Source: Folioceros fuciformis (lineage: Eukaryota; Anthocerotophyta; Anthocerotopsida; Anthocerotales). From it: 64,000 nt of DNA. Where the stretch lies: contig JBNGIO010006113.1 in NCBI GenBank assembly GCA_049999805.1, forward strand, positions 22,523 through 86,522. Reading direction: 5' to 3'. Shown here in pieces: positions 23,301 through 32,764 of this stretch; within the stretch, counting starts at the first letter, position 1, and the number at the start of each line of letters is the position of its first letter. Below the pieces are notes generated by a model that was not told the origin of the DNA, ran no database searches, and worked only from the letters and a program-made list of their open reading frames with translations. Position numbers and translations under genes: made by a program.

Positions 23301-23534
23301 GAAAAGGAAGATGCACTTTGCGGGCACGCTGAGAAGCTGGCTCTAGCGTTTGGTCTGTTGAACACTCCCAGTGGCTCACCTCTGGTGGTAACCAAGAATC
23401 TACGCATGTGCAGTGACTGCCACAGTTCGACTGAGATCATGTCAAGGGTTGAAAAGAGAGACATTGTCGTAAGGGATGGGTACCGTGTGCATCGATTCGC
23501 TGCTGGTGGCTGCAGTTGTAATGGTAGACCATGA
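20325..23534 (+). CDS. PDF-PPR-DYW protein ending in GRP, six PLS triplets
   Basis: Intronless, 1069 aa, ATG at 20325. Residues 73-120 carry a PDF-motif-like segment (HLWQHFFLDPALWWDNR, then SPDFRR, then EVLWLNSMLTPAWV). Six PLS triplets follow, with KDVVTWNALLAGYAQQG and NCLVDMYAKCGELE as typical text, then the E motif (CMIDLLGRAGELDEAEDML). The PG-box position reads NKKPAVASIEV instead of the usual PGxSWIEV. The DYW domain retains HAE (1001-1003) and CSDCH (1029-1033), the expected zinc and catalytic residues. It ends CSCNGRP instead of CSCxDYW. I associate the KP/GRP form with U-to-C editing; the direction of editing here is inferred. Presumably organellar, although the N terminus is not a textbook transit peptide. 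An antisense E-class relic lies just beyond its stop. Confidence 0.93.
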   Translation: MATIRQPDPLWTQQIDVCTGILPGAPARLTLGSQPLERTCRCSSLRSPAHSAPSKSMDGDRFCSDCRRREQEHLWQHFFLDPALWWDNRRHKKCSRSPDFRRKGSSEVLWLNSMLTPAWVDEQLVALDVQMGHGGSRSKSSSADSPQPRRRLGSEMGVVTPVTVRMLCQQGKLSEAVGALESLAQTDSPISQSLFFVVLKLCATKKDLVVGRRVHDLTVKLGYDSNAYLGNHILRMYASLGRLQEAMDVFTRVGKPDAFMWFSIISAYTKHGRPAEAVQLYQEMHRSGVKADAHVFVAALQACAFTADLESGRKVHFDVLQSGIPPDVFVGNCLVDMYAKCGELEAARLAFDSLATKDVVTWTALIAGYTQQGLGHEALGLYGQMEQEGLILADRVTFACLLNACGSTGALQKGMQLHSQIVERGLLNDLLVGNSLVDMYAKCGELEGARQVFDRLATKDVVTWTALIGGYARQGLGQEALAVYGQMEEEGLIVANHVTFSCLLKACASAGALQMGRHLHSQIVERGQLENILMGNCLVDMYAKCGELEHARHVFDMLAAKDVVTWNALLAGYAQQGLGQEALALYGQMEQEGLILADRVTFGCLLKACASTGALQTGRQLHSLIVERGHLDVWLGNCLVDMYAKCGELRDARQVFDSLASKDVVTWNALIAGHAQQGCGQEALVLYGQMEQDGLILADDVTFACLLKACASTGALQTGRQLHSRIVERGLLDKVVLGNGLVDMYAKCGKLDVARQVFDSLATKNVVTWNALIAGCGACDEGHNAVACFEEMLGSGVQPDDTTFTCLLAACSHQGLVHEGRKYFNSMAEKHGIKPCIEHYTCMIDLLGRAGELDEAEDMLLSCDDRSNVVGLTSLLNACKTHGDIERATRCFESLVRLEPQSASPYVLMANAYADAGRWSDAESIERQRMVAGANKKPAVASIEVNKQVHSFVVGESRDDLVLKTESMSARLKQEGGHVPHTKLVLKPLGEKEKEDALCGHAEKLALAFGLLNTPSGSPLVVTKNLRMCSDCHSSTEIMSRVEKRDIVVRDGYRVHRFAAGGCSCNGRP

Positions 23535-23609
23535 GATTGAAGAATTGGCAAGTGCGCCGAAGGTGGACTGCTTGTTGCGTGGGGGAATCGGAAGTTGTTC
23601 CTAGAGGAG

Positions 23610-24292
23610 TAGACACAGGGACTGCGCTATCCCGCTTCGTACAAGCAGTCAGCAGGGTCTGCCAAATTGCAACACCAGGCAATTTGGCGTGCATCTGTGT
23701 AAGGCCAGTGCCTCACCAGGTCTAATGCTGGCCGAAAAGATCCATTCTGCAGGTTCAGCTGTCTTGCCTGTAAGGGATGCAATGTTGTCAGCTCACACCC
23801 TAAGTGTCGGCCCCTATCTCATCAGATCTTGCACATGACTGGAGATTATCAGCATGCTAAGCGATGTGGCGCCAGTTGCCGGATCAGGGCAACTAACCAT
23901 CCTCCTGACTTCCCGTCAGATGCGCCCCGACATTCTATACAGGTTCATCAAGCTACGGGCGGCATACATATCACCTCCAACCCCTTTTTCCTCAAGTCTC
24001 TGCTTATAACTACTCGAGGCGGCCTTGCTCTGTCACGCCTGAAGCAGTAAGCATACCGATACTCATTGCCTGCAGGTGCACGTCATGGAATTCGGCTCGG
24101 CAGCCCTCTTCCCCTGTGCAGCACTATGTAGACAAGTATGTTTTGAAAGAATTCTCTGCTGTAGGGACTGGATCCGCACTCATAGCGAGGAACAGAAATG
24201 ACTTGCACACTGCAAGTTAAAAATTCCGCTGAGTATTCTTCTGTAAACAAACGCTTCGTTCGAAGCGGTGGCGTCCAGATAGTTGCAGCCAT
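23610..24292 (-). pseudogene. Condensed relic of an E-class PPR gene, tail-to-tail with the upstream GRP gene
   Basis: On the minus strand, GVAIWQTLLTACTKRDSA (about 23,625-23,700) matches the E-region text SGVWHTLLGACRKWSN of the intact E-class gene at 47228. GEALALH sits just upstream in a shifted frame. About 23,915-24,010 aligns at nucleotide level with an E-class L/S junction: 'cgtagcttgatgaacctgta' corresponds to 'agcagtctggtaagtatgta' near 12,765. The 24,190-24,292 part resembles a PPR gene start only weakly. All frames are broken and most of the gene is deleted. Confidence 0.6.
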
Positions 24293-24836
24293 GTTCTACC
24301 CTTCAACAAAACCTATTTGAACTCCTGAATGTTGAACTACCTGTAGTCCGTCGCCTTGCCCTTGAGGGCAGAGACAGCAAAAAGCGAATTTCAGGTCTTA
24401 CGCTGCCTGCCTATTGCTGTTCAAATGTAAACGAGCGGAACGAAATCCTGCAGAGTAAGCAGTTCGCCGAGGACGGATGGATAGGTGAGGAACAGGATCC
24501 ATCACCTGTTCTCCTTAGGGCTGAAATCTCCAAGTAGTCTTGTACAAAAGAGAGGCCAAGCCAATTCCCTTACCGTGGAAGGAGTATCTGCTACCCATTC
24601 CAGTTCCCTGAACTATCGGAGAGGGCCTGCAACAGGCAGAAGCAGCAAGTGCTCAGTTCGCAGGAGACTCGAGAGCAGAAGCAGAAACCTATTCACGTTG
24701 ACAGAGTTGTACCTTTGGAACCTCCTGAACTCTAAATGCTTATCCGACAATTACGCAAGGAGAAGGAGCGGAGAGATAGACCAAGGACGACACCAAACCC
24801 TTTTCTTGCATCTCAACAACGTTGGCACGGGAGGGT

Positions 24837-25070
24837 TTAGAACACGCACGTCATGCAAGCGGAGGATGCTGGGAAGGGGAATAGAGCCGCAGCAGCTGAT
24901 GATGATGGTGGCTCAAAAGCAGCAGCAGTGCTTGAATTGGCGGCGACGGTGGAAAAGCCCTGCCGCTGCTTGTGCTTAGCATTGGAGGCACACAAGACAT
25001 ACACCCTCCGCCTCCGCTTCACCACTCTGCAATGCTCGCAAAGCCTTTTCACAGCTGACCGCACCTTCAT
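24837..25070 (-). CDS. Mitochondrial-type ribosomal protein bL36
   Basis: 77-aa ORF with ATG at 25070. Residues 1-40 are a full bL36: [31 protein letters not shown]. The C-C-C-H zinc ribbon is complete (C11, C14, a third Cys in VLC and the His of KHK). The RRRRVYVLC form matches plant mitochondrial bL36 better than plastid bL36. It helps shape the peptidyl-transferase region of the large ribosomal subunit. The Ala/Ser/Pro-rich C-terminal extension of about 35 residues is not part of the family core, and a 3' intron after the conserved part is possible. The gene sits alone between two PPR genes and overlaps a longer meaningless plus-strand frame. Confidence 0.85.
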   Translation of the reverse strand: MKVRSAVKRLCEHCRVVKRRRRVYVLCASNAKHKQRQGFSTVAANSSTAAAFEPPSSSAAAALFPFPASSACMTCVF

Positions 25071-25354
25071 CCTGGTAGGAATTGCCGAACCTCGCCTGCA
25101 CGACCTTGCCTTGCGACGTCTTCAACCGATCTCAACCGAGTTCAGACCTTTGCTGTGCTGCCTCAACAGTCTGAATGGTCCAATTGCACGGGGTCCACTC
25201 AATAAGAGCAGCTTGAATTAATCACAGTGATATACCTACATATTCCGCAGAGGCCACAGCGGTTTCTTTGTTGAAACCCGCTTGTTTGGATGACTCCTAA
25301 GCGGTTTCTTCATGCAGGCCCGGGCGTCATGTTGTAGGTACATCTTCCAGCAGC

Positions 25355-28273
25355 ATGCACGGAGCCTCACCTATGGCCACTGTATGGCAAACAGATCCGT
25401 TGTGGACCCAACGAACTGGCGTGTCTCCAGGGATTCTTCGAGGAGATCCTGCTCACTTAACCTTAGGTAGTCAAGTTGTGACAAACAACCCAGCCCCTAG
25501 GTGCAGCAGTATAAGGAGCCCAGCACTTCCACTTTCGACGAAATGTGTCGGTGGGGACAGATTGTCTAGCGATCAAAGTCACAAGGAGCAGGAGCACTTG
25601 TGGCGACAGTTTTTCGTGGATCCTACCATGTGGTGGGACAACAGACGAGATAAGAAGAGCTCCCATTTGCCTGACTTCCGACGTAAGGGGTCCAATGATG
25701 TGTTGTGGTTAAACAGCATATCGAAGCCAGCTTGGGTTGACGAGCAACTTGTTTCTTTGGATATGCAGATGGAAAGTGGTGCCTCTCCGTCCAAGTGGCC
25801 CTCTCCAGAAAAGCCTGAACCTGGCACGCATGCAAGATCGGAAATGGGCGTCGTGACCGTGCGCACTTTATGGCGGCAGGGGAAGCTTTCGGAGGCCGTT
25901 GGAGCCCTGGAATCTCTGGCACAATCAGACTTTGTCATCTCTCAATCTCTGCTTTACAATGTGCTCAAACTGTGTGCAGCCAAAAGGGACATGGTTTTGG
26001 GTCGACGGGTTCATGACCTCATCGTCAATCTTGGGTGCGAGTCCGATACATACTTGGCGAACCATATCTTGCGTATGTATGCATCTGGAGGCAGGCTACA
26101 GGAGGCCATGAATGTGTTCACCAGGGTGGGAAAACCCAATGCTTTCATGTGGTTCTCCATGATCTCTGCATATGCAAAGCATGGGAAACCTCATGAGGCC
26201 ATACAACTGTACCATGAGATGCGTAGGTCAGGGTTGAGGGCGAGTCCTCACGTATTTGCAGCTGCCCTTCAAGCTTGTGCATTAGCTTCCGACTTGGAAT
26301 CTGGCAGAAAAGTGCACTGTGATGTGTTGCACAGTGGCCTTCGTCCTGACTTGGTTGTTGGAAACTGCCTGGTGGACATGTATGCCAAATGTGGCGAACT
26401 GGAAGATGCACGCCGGGCGTTCGACAGCTTGGCCACAAAGGACGTGGTGACATGGACGTCCCTGATTGCTGGGTATACACAGCAAGGGCTCGGCCAAGAG
26501 GCGCTCGTACTGTATGCGCAAATGGAGCAAGATGGCCTGGTTTTGGCAGATCGAGTTACTTTTGCTTGCCTTCTGAAGGCCTGTGCGGGCACTGGTGCCT
26601 TGCAAAAGGGCAGGCAGCTGCACTCACTGATTATCAATAGAGGGCTCCTACATGAAATACTGGTGGGCAATTGCCTGGTGGACATGTATGCAAAATGTGG
26701 CGAACTAGACGCTGCACGCCAGGTTTTTGAAGTGTTACCTAGAAAGGATGTGGTGACATGGACGACCCTGATATCGGGGTATGCAGAGCAAGGCCTCGGT
26801 GAAGAGGCTCTTGTTCTGTATGGACAGATGGAGCAAGAGGGGCTCATTTTGGCAGACCGTGTGACTTTTGCTTGCCTTCTGAAGGCTTGTGCTAGGACCG
26901 GTGCCCTACTGAAGGGCAGGCAGCTACACGCACTGATTGTGGAAAGAGGACAGCTGGACAGATGGCTGGGCAACTGCCTGGTGGACATGTATGCAAAATG
27001 TGGTGAACTGAGGGAAGCACGCCGGGTTTTTGACAGCTTAGCTTCAAAGGATGTGGTGACGTGGAATGCCCTGATTGCCGGGTATGCACAGCAAGGTCTT
27101 GGCCAAGAAGCGCTTGCCCTGTACGGACAAATGGGGCAAGACGGCCTCAGTTTGGCTGACGATGTTACTTTCTCTTGCCTGCTGAAGGCCTGTGCAAGCA
27201 CTGGGGCCTTGCAGACTGGCCGGCAACTGCACTCAGAGATAGTGAAACGAGGACTGCTGGATAACGTAGTGTTGGGTAACTGCCTGGTAGACATGTATGC
27301 AAAATGTGGCAAGCTGGAAGTTGCACGCCAGGTTTTCGACAGCTTGTCCACAAAGAATGTGGTCACATGGAATGCATTGATTGCTGGTTGTGGTGCTTGT
27401 GATGAAGGTTACAATGCAGTAGCTTGTTTTGAAGAGATGTTAGTTAGTGGTGTTCAGCCTGATGATACAACTTTTACGTGCCTTTTGGCAGCGTGTAGTC
27501 ATCAGGGGCTGGTGTATGAGGGTCGCAAGTACTTCGATTCCATGGCTGAACAGCATGGCATCAAACCTTGTATCGAGCATTACACTTGTATGATCGATCT
27601 TCTTGGTCGTGCCGGCGAATTAGACGAGGCTGAGGACATGCTCTCGTCATGTGATGGTCAAGGCAGTGTGGTGGGGTTGACATCTTTGCTAAATGCCTGC
27701 AAGACTCACGGGGATATCCATAGAGCGACGCGTTGTTTTGAAAGTCTGGTTAGACTGGAGCCTCAGAATGCATCAGCATATGTGCTCATGGCCAATGCCT
27801 TAGTAGACGCAGGGAGGTGGAGCGATGCAGAGAGGATCGAAAGACAGAGGTTGGTAGCAGGAGCTAACAAGAAGCCTGCAGTGGCAGGCATTGAGGTGAA
27901 TAAGCAGGTACATACATTTGTGGTGGGGGAGAACAGAGATGATCTTGCGCGCAAGGTGGAGAGTGTGAGTGTACGTCTCAAGAGGGAAGGGGGCCACGTG
28001 CCTCACACAAAGTTGGTTTTGAAGCCACTGGGTGAGAAGGAGAAAGAAGATGCCCTTTGCGGTCATGCTGAGAAGCTGGCTCTGGCTTTTGGTCTCTTGA
28101 ACACTCCGAGTGGCACCCCTCTGGTGGTAACAAAAAACCTACGCATGTGCAGTGACTGCCACAGTTCGACCGAAATCATGTCAAGGGTTGAAAGTAGAGA
28201 CATTGTTGTAAGGGATGGGTATCGTGTCCATCGATTCGAGTCTGGTTTTTGCAGTTGTAAGGGTCGACCGTAA
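25355..28273 (+). CDS. PDF-PPR-DYW protein ending in GRP, five PLS triplets
   Basis: Intronless, 972 aa from ATG 25355. The paralogue-conserved start is the second Met at 25373 (MATVWQTDPLWTQ). The PDF-like segment spans residues 79-127 (HLWRQFFVDPTMWWDNR, PDF at 106-108, DVLWLNSISKPAWV). Five PLS triplets lead into CMIDLLGRAGELDEAEDML. The KP box reads NKKPAVAGIEV. The DYW domain has HAE at 904-906 and CSDCH at 932-936, and ends CSCKGRP. One triplet fewer than the gene at 20325, which it otherwise resembles very closely, including E and DYW parts, so the duplication or conversion is recent. Likely organellar RNA editing factor, with U-to-C activity inferred from the KP/GRP form. A flanking antisense E-class relic repeats the arrangement seen after 23534. 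Confidence 0.93.
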   Translation: MHGASPMATVWQTDPLWTQRTGVSPGILRGDPAHLTLGSQVVTNNPAPRCSSIRSPALPLSTKCVGGDRLSSDQSHKEQEHLWRQFFVDPTMWWDNRRDKKSSHLPDFRRKGSNDVLWLNSISKPAWVDEQLVSLDMQMESGASPSKWPSPEKPEPGTHARSEMGVVTVRTLWRQGKLSEAVGALESLAQSDFVISQSLLYNVLKLCAAKRDMVLGRRVHDLIVNLGCESDTYLANHILRMYASGGRLQEAMNVFTRVGKPNAFMWFSMISAYAKHGKPHEAIQLYHEMRRSGLRASPHVFAAALQACALASDLESGRKVHCDVLHSGLRPDLVVGNCLVDMYAKCGELEDARRAFDSLATKDVVTWTSLIAGYTQQGLGQEALVLYAQMEQDGLVLADRVTFACLLKACAGTGALQKGRQLHSLIINRGLLHEILVGNCLVDMYAKCGELDAARQVFEVLPRKDVVTWTTLISGYAEQGLGEEALVLYGQMEQEGLILADRVTFACLLKACARTGALLKGRQLHALIVERGQLDRWLGNCLVDMYAKCGELREARRVFDSLASKDVVTWNALIAGYAQQGLGQEALALYGQMGQDGLSLADDVTFSCLLKACASTGALQTGRQLHSEIVKRGLLDNVVLGNCLVDMYAKCGKLEVARQVFDSLSTKNVVTWNALIAGCGACDEGYNAVACFEEMLVSGVQPDDTTFTCLLAACSHQGLVYEGRKYFDSMAEQHGIKPCIEHYTCMIDLLGRAGELDEAEDMLSSCDGQGSVVGLTSLLNACKTHGDIHRATRCFESLVRLEPQNASAYVLMANALVDAGRWSDAERIERQRLVAGANKKPAVAGIEVNKQVHTFVVGENRDDLARKVESVSVRLKREGGHVPHTKLVLKPLGEKEKEDALCGHAEKLALAFGLLNTPSGTPLVVTKNLRMCSDCHSSTEIMSRVESRDIVVRDGYRVHRFESGFCSCKGRP

Positions 28274-28364
28274 GGATGAAGAAGTGGCTGGAGCGTCGAA
28301 TGTGAACTGTGGGAGTGGCTAGGCGCTCGAAGAGGAGTGTGCTGTGCTTCACTGTCAAGATGCG

Positions 28365-28510
28365 CCTAGCATTGTGGGCCGAACGGCAGCATTTGGCAAG
28401 TTAACTGCCTTTGATCTTGCCAAAATGAAGTGAAGTGCTCCTGCTCGGCCCAGAAGGTCCACCACTCATGTGCATGAGTCCTTCACTGGAAGTGATGCGG
28501 TGTTTTTCTC
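28365..28510 (-). pseudogene. Relic of an E-class PPR C-terminal region, tail-to-tail with the upstream GRP gene
   Basis: Minus strand reads VVDLLGRAGALHFILARSKA, continuing NLPNAAVRPTMLGAS and a stop. This aligns with MVDLLGRTGQLDDALALV...RPNSVVWHTLLGAC of the intact E-class gene. An upstream in-frame stop separates it from further, weaker similarity (SCT before VVDLL, for YTCMVDLL). Confidence 0.75.
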
Positions 28511-29263
28511 GTCTACCCTCAGAGTTCAACATGACAAACAAGAGACAAACCACCAGACATGCAGACTCAGTGTACTACACAATGGGGTGCGGTCTGGCAG
28601 GAGGCGATTTTGGTGGCACGAGGCGATTTTGGGAGCACGTTCGTATCACTTCACCGTGTCCTTGACAAGATCAGGCTTCAATCTGGGTGTGCTGGGTGGC
28701 TATGTTTCTTATGTTCACCGCATCAACCTCCTGCAACGCGTGAACCCAAGCTCCCTGAGTTTCTGCGCATGGTAATCAAACTCTGGGCTACACCCACATG
28801 GCCATTCCTTGCTGTCCTGTGCATGGAGCCGTCTGTCAAGACGCAGATCGCAGAGGGAAGGCACCCACCCTATGGTACCTTCACAGGACTGCTGCAAATG
28901 ACAGCTATGACCTCTTCTTCGTTCACATTACCAGAGGGGCAAGGTCTACACAGCATACCCGTGATGTCGTGCTTTGTGGCACGGTTCCTTTCCAGCAAGT
29001 CCCTCTAGATTAAGGGGTTGTTTAGCCGAGCAGAAAGCTCTCACCGCCCCCAACGTTTAGCTGTCTCAAATCAACTAAATCTCTTCTACTGTGAGGTTCA
29101 GAACGTGTATCCGGATCCGGATAGTTAGATGCAATTTTATATCTTTGAGACTGCAAACAACTAAATCATTTGGATGAATGGGATACATGATTCAGAATTA
29201 CTATGACAATCGCCTGCAATTGGAACGTCTCCCGTTCACGTGCGCGTGGCTAGTCCTCCGTCC
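28511..29263. other. Intergenic stretch between convergent PPR genes
   Basis: Lies between the stop of the plus-strand gene at 28273 and the stop of the minus-strand gene at 29264. Open frames up to about 150 codons overlap on both strands without recognisable content. Some could be further remains of the E-class relic, but I cannot support that. Confidence 0.4.
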
Positions 29264-32200
29264 TCACGGTCGACCCTCACAACTGCAACTACCAGCTACA
29301 AATCGATGCACACGGTAAGCATCCCTTACAACGATATGTCGACTTTCGACCCTCGACATGATCTCGGTGGAACTGTGGCAGTCACTGCACATGCGCAGGT
29401 TCTTAGTTACCAGCAGAGGTGTACCACTCGGAGTGTTCAAGAGACCAAAAGCCAGAGCCAGCTTTTCAGCATGCCCACACAGCACATCTTCCTTTTCCTT
29501 CTCACACAAAGGCTTTAACACCACCTTCGTCTGGGGCACATGGCCCCTTTCCTTTAAGCTGCCTAACTTGAGTGCCATGTCATCTCTTCTCTCTCCCACT
29601 GCAAACCTATGTACCTGCTTCTTCACCTCAACCGTCGCTACTGCAGGTTTCTTGTGAGCTCCAGCTACAGTCCTCTGTGTTTCTATCCTGTCAACATCGG
29701 TCCATCTACCTGCATCTGCATAAGCGTTGGCCATGAGCACATAGGCAGATGCACTCTGAGGCTCCAGTCTCAACAGACTTTCAAAACAACGCCTCGCCCT
29801 GTCTACATCCCCGTGAAGTTTGCAAGCATTCAGCAACGACGTCAATCCCACCACATTGCTTTCACTCTCGCATGACAACAGCAGGTTCTCGGCCTCATCT
29901 AAATGGCCTGCACGCCCAAGAAGATCTATCATGCCAGTGTAATGCTCCATGGTAGGTTCGACGCCATGCTCTTCAGCCATGGAACCAAAATGCTTGCGAC
30001 CCTCATGCACCAGCCCCTCATGACTGCAGGCTGCTAGGAGGCAAGTAAAAGTAGTTTTATCGGGCTGGATACCAGCGACTAGCATCTCTTCGAAACACGC
30101 CACTGCCTTACGACCTTCATCACAAATACCGCAGCCGGCTATGAGAGAATTCCATGTCACTACGTTCTTTGTGGCCAAGCTATCAAACACCTGGCGTGCA
30201 ACTGCCAACTCACCACATTTTGCATACATGTCCACCAGGCTGCTGCCCAGCACTACGTTATCCAGCAGTCCTCTTTCCACCAGTCGTGTGTGCACCTCCC
30301 TGCCCTTCTGCAAGGCACCACTGCTTGCACAGGCTCTTAGTAGCCAAGCAAACGTGACATGGTTAGCCAAAACCAGGCCATCTTGCTCCATCTCGCCATA
30401 CAGAACAAACGCCTCTTGGCCGAGCCCTTGCTGTGCATACCCGCCTATGAGGGAATTCCATGTCACTTCATCTTTTAAGGCCAAGCCGTCAAAAACCTGG
30501 CGTGCATCTCCCAGTTCGCCACATTTTGTGTACATATCCACCAGGCAGTTGCCCAACCATGTGTCGAACTGCCCTCTTTCTACAATCAGGGAATGTAGCT
30601 GCCTCCCCTGCTGTAGAGCATGAGTGCTTGCACAGGCATTCAAAAGGCAAGCAAAGGTAACATGGTCGGCAAAAATGAGGTCCTCTTGCTCCATTTGTCC
30701 GTACAGAACAAGAGCCTCCTGTCCAAGTCCTTGTTCTGCATATCCAGCGATCAGGGCATTCCATGTCACCACATCCTTTGTGGTCAGGCTGTGAAAAACT
30801 TGGTGTGCATCTTTCAAGTTGCCACATTTTGAATACATGTCCACCAGGCAGTTGCTCAACCATAAGTCACCTAGGAGTCCCCTTTCTACAATCTGTACGT
30901 GCAGGTGCCTGCCCATGTGTAAGGCACCAGTACTTGCACAGGCTTTCAAAAGACAGGCAAACGTAACAGGATTGGCCACGATCAGGCCGTCCAGCTCCAT
31001 CTGCTTAAACAGTGCAAGCGCCTCATTCACAAGCCCTTGCTGGGCATACCCAGCAATCAGTACAGTCCACGTCACAACATCCTTTGTGGCCAAGCTTGCA
31101 AAGACCTGGCGTGCTTCTTCCAGTTCACCACATTTTGCATACATGTCCACCAGGCAATTGCCCAACACTATGTCCCCCAGCCGGACGCCTCTTTCAACCA
31201 TCTGTAAATGCAGCTGCCTGCCTTTCTGTACGGCACGCGCGCTGGCACAGGCCGTTAAAAGGGAAGCGAAAGTAACATCGTTGGGCACAACAAGGCCCTC
31301 TTGCTCCATACGTCCAAACAAAACAAGCGCCTCTTCGCCAAGCCCTTCTCGTGCATACCCAGCTATCAGGACATTCCATGTCACCACGTCCTTTGTGGCC
31401 AAGCTGTCAAAAACCTGGCGGGCATCTTTCAGTTGGCCACATTTTGCATACATGTCCACCAGGCAGTTGCCCAACACTTTTTTCTCTAACAGTCCTCGTT
31501 CCACAATCTGTGAGTGCAGCTGCCTGCCCTTCAGTAACGCCCCAGCGCTTGCACACGCATTCAGAAGGCAAGCAAATGTAACATGGTCAGCCAAATGTAG
31601 GCCCTCTTGCTCCATTTGTGCGTACAAAACAAGCGCCTCTTGGCCAAGCCCATGCTGTGTATACCCAGTTAACATTGCATTCCAAGTCACGACATCCTTT
31701 GTGACCAAGATGTCGAAGGCCTGGCGAGCATCTTTGAGTTCTCCACATTTTGCATACATGTTCACCAGGGAGTTGCCAACAAATAAGTCAAGGGGAATGC
31801 CACTGTGCAACACGTCACAATGCACTTTTCTCCCAGATTCCAGGTCACCGCCAAATGCACAAGCTTGAAGGGCAGCTACAAAGACGTGAGCATCCGCCTT
31901 CACTCCTGCCCTGCGCATCTCATGATACAGCTGTATGGCATCATTAGGTTTACCATGCTTAGCATATGCAGAAATTATGGAAAACCACATGAAGACATTC
32001 GGTTTCCCCACTCTGGTGAACACATCCATAGCCTCCTCCAGCCTTCCTCCACATGCATACATACGCAAGATATGGTTCCCCAAGTAGGCATCCGACTCGT
32101 ACCCAAGTTTGACAACGAGGTCATGAACTCGTCGACCCACAACCAGGTCCTTTTGAGCTGAACACAGTTTCAGCACGATGAAAAACAGAGACTGAGAAAT

Positions 32201-32764
32201 AGGAGAATCCGTCTGTGCCAGGGATTCCAGGGCTCCAACTGCCTCACACAGCCTCCCCTGCTGACATAAAATGCGGACGGTTACGACGCCCGCCTCGGAT
32301 CCTGCACGGGTGCAAGGTTCAGGATTATCCGGAGAGTTTGACTGGGAAGGAGAGGCTCCATGACCCGTCTGCTTATCCAAAGAAAAAAGCTGCTCGTCAA
32401 CCCAAGCTGGTTTGAGCATGCTGTTCAACCACAGGACCTCGCCGGACCCCTGAAGCCGGAAGTCTGGCAAATGGGAGCTCTTCTTATCTCGTCTATTGTC
32501 CCACCACGTTGTAGGCTTCAGAAAAAATTGGTGCCACGAGTGCTCCTGCTCCTGACGACGATCAGAACGGGAAAATCCAAACGCATCCTCACATTTTCTC
32601 AAAAGTAGAAGTGCTGGGCTCCGTACAAAACTGCTCCTGGAGACTTGGTTGCTTGCTGCAGGCTGACTCCCTAAGATGAGATGGGCAGGAGCTCCTTGTA
32701 GAATCCCTGTAACAGCATTACTCTGTCGGGCACACAGAGGGTCCGGTTGTAATACTGCGGCCAT
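29264..32764 (-). CDS. PDF-PPR-DYW protein ending in GRP, seven PLS triplets
   Basis: Intronless. First ATG 32764 gives 1166 aa (MAAVLQPDPL...); the frame stays open upstream to 32872. The PDF-like segment is near residues 75-125 (HSWHQFFLKPTTWWDNR, LPDFRL, EVLWLNSMLKPAWV). Seven PLS triplets make it the longest array of the GRP group. One S motif carries an extra residue pair (GVRLGDIVLGNCLVDMYAKC). The E motif reads GMIDLLGRAGHLDEAENLL, and the PG-box position HKKPAVATVEV keeps KP. DYW has HAE at 1098-1100 and CSDCH at 1126-1130, and ends CSCEGRP. Divergent from the GRP gene at 33371 across about 600 bp. An upstream in-frame extension looks like a second PDF motif (see next entry), so the true N terminus may be longer if an upstream exon exists. 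Confidence 0.92.
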   Translation of the reverse strand: MAAVLQPDPLCARQSNAVTGILQGAPAHLILGSQPAASNQVSRSSFVRSPALLLLRKCEDAFGFSRSDRRQEQEHSWHQFFLKPTTWWDNRRDKKSSHLPDFRLQGSGEVLWLNSMLKPAWVDEQLFSLDKQTGHGASPSQSNSPDNPEPCTRAGSEAGVVTVRILCQQGRLCEAVGALESLAQTDSPISQSLFFIVLKLCSAQKDLVVGRRVHDLVVKLGYESDAYLGNHILRMYACGGRLEEAMDVFTRVGKPNVFMWFSIISAYAKHGKPNDAIQLYHEMRRAGVKADAHVFVAALQACAFGGDLESGRKVHCDVLHSGIPLDLFVGNSLVNMYAKCGELKDARQAFDILVTKDVVTWNAMLTGYTQHGLGQEALVLYAQMEQEGLHLADHVTFACLLNACASAGALLKGRQLHSQIVERGLLEKKVLGNCLVDMYAKCGQLKDARQVFDSLATKDVVTWNVLIAGYAREGLGEEALVLFGRMEQEGLVVPNDVTFASLLTACASARAVQKGRQLHLQMVERGVRLGDIVLGNCLVDMYAKCGELEEARQVFASLATKDVVTWTVLIAGYAQQGLVNEALALFKQMELDGLIVANPVTFACLLKACASTGALHMGRHLHVQIVERGLLGDLWLSNCLVDMYSKCGNLKDAHQVFHSLTTKDVVTWNALIAGYAEQGLGQEALVLYGQMEQEDLIFADHVTFACLLNACASTHALQQGRQLHSLIVERGQFDTWLGNCLVDMYTKCGELGDARQVFDGLALKDEVTWNSLIGGYAQQGLGQEAFVLYGEMEQDGLVLANHVTFAWLLRACASSGALQKGREVHTRLVERGLLDNVVLGSSLVDMYAKCGELAVARQVFDSLATKNVVTWNSLIAGCGICDEGRKAVACFEEMLVAGIQPDKTTFTCLLAACSHEGLVHEGRKHFGSMAEEHGVEPTMEHYTGMIDLLGRAGHLDEAENLLLSCESESNVVGLTSLLNACKLHGDVDRARRCFESLLRLEPQSASAYVLMANAYADAGRWTDVDRIETQRTVAGAHKKPAVATVEVKKQVHRFAVGERRDDMALKLGSLKERGHVPQTKVVLKPLCEKEKEDVLCGHAEKLALAFGLLNTPSGTPLLVTKNLRMCSDCHSSTEIMSRVESRHIVVRDAYRVHRFVAGSCSCEGRP

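Noticed and set aside
28435-29008. Plus-strand ORFs up to 149 codons downstream of the 25355 gene
   Set aside because: They overlap the antisense E-class relic, have no conserved motif and disagree with each other in frame.
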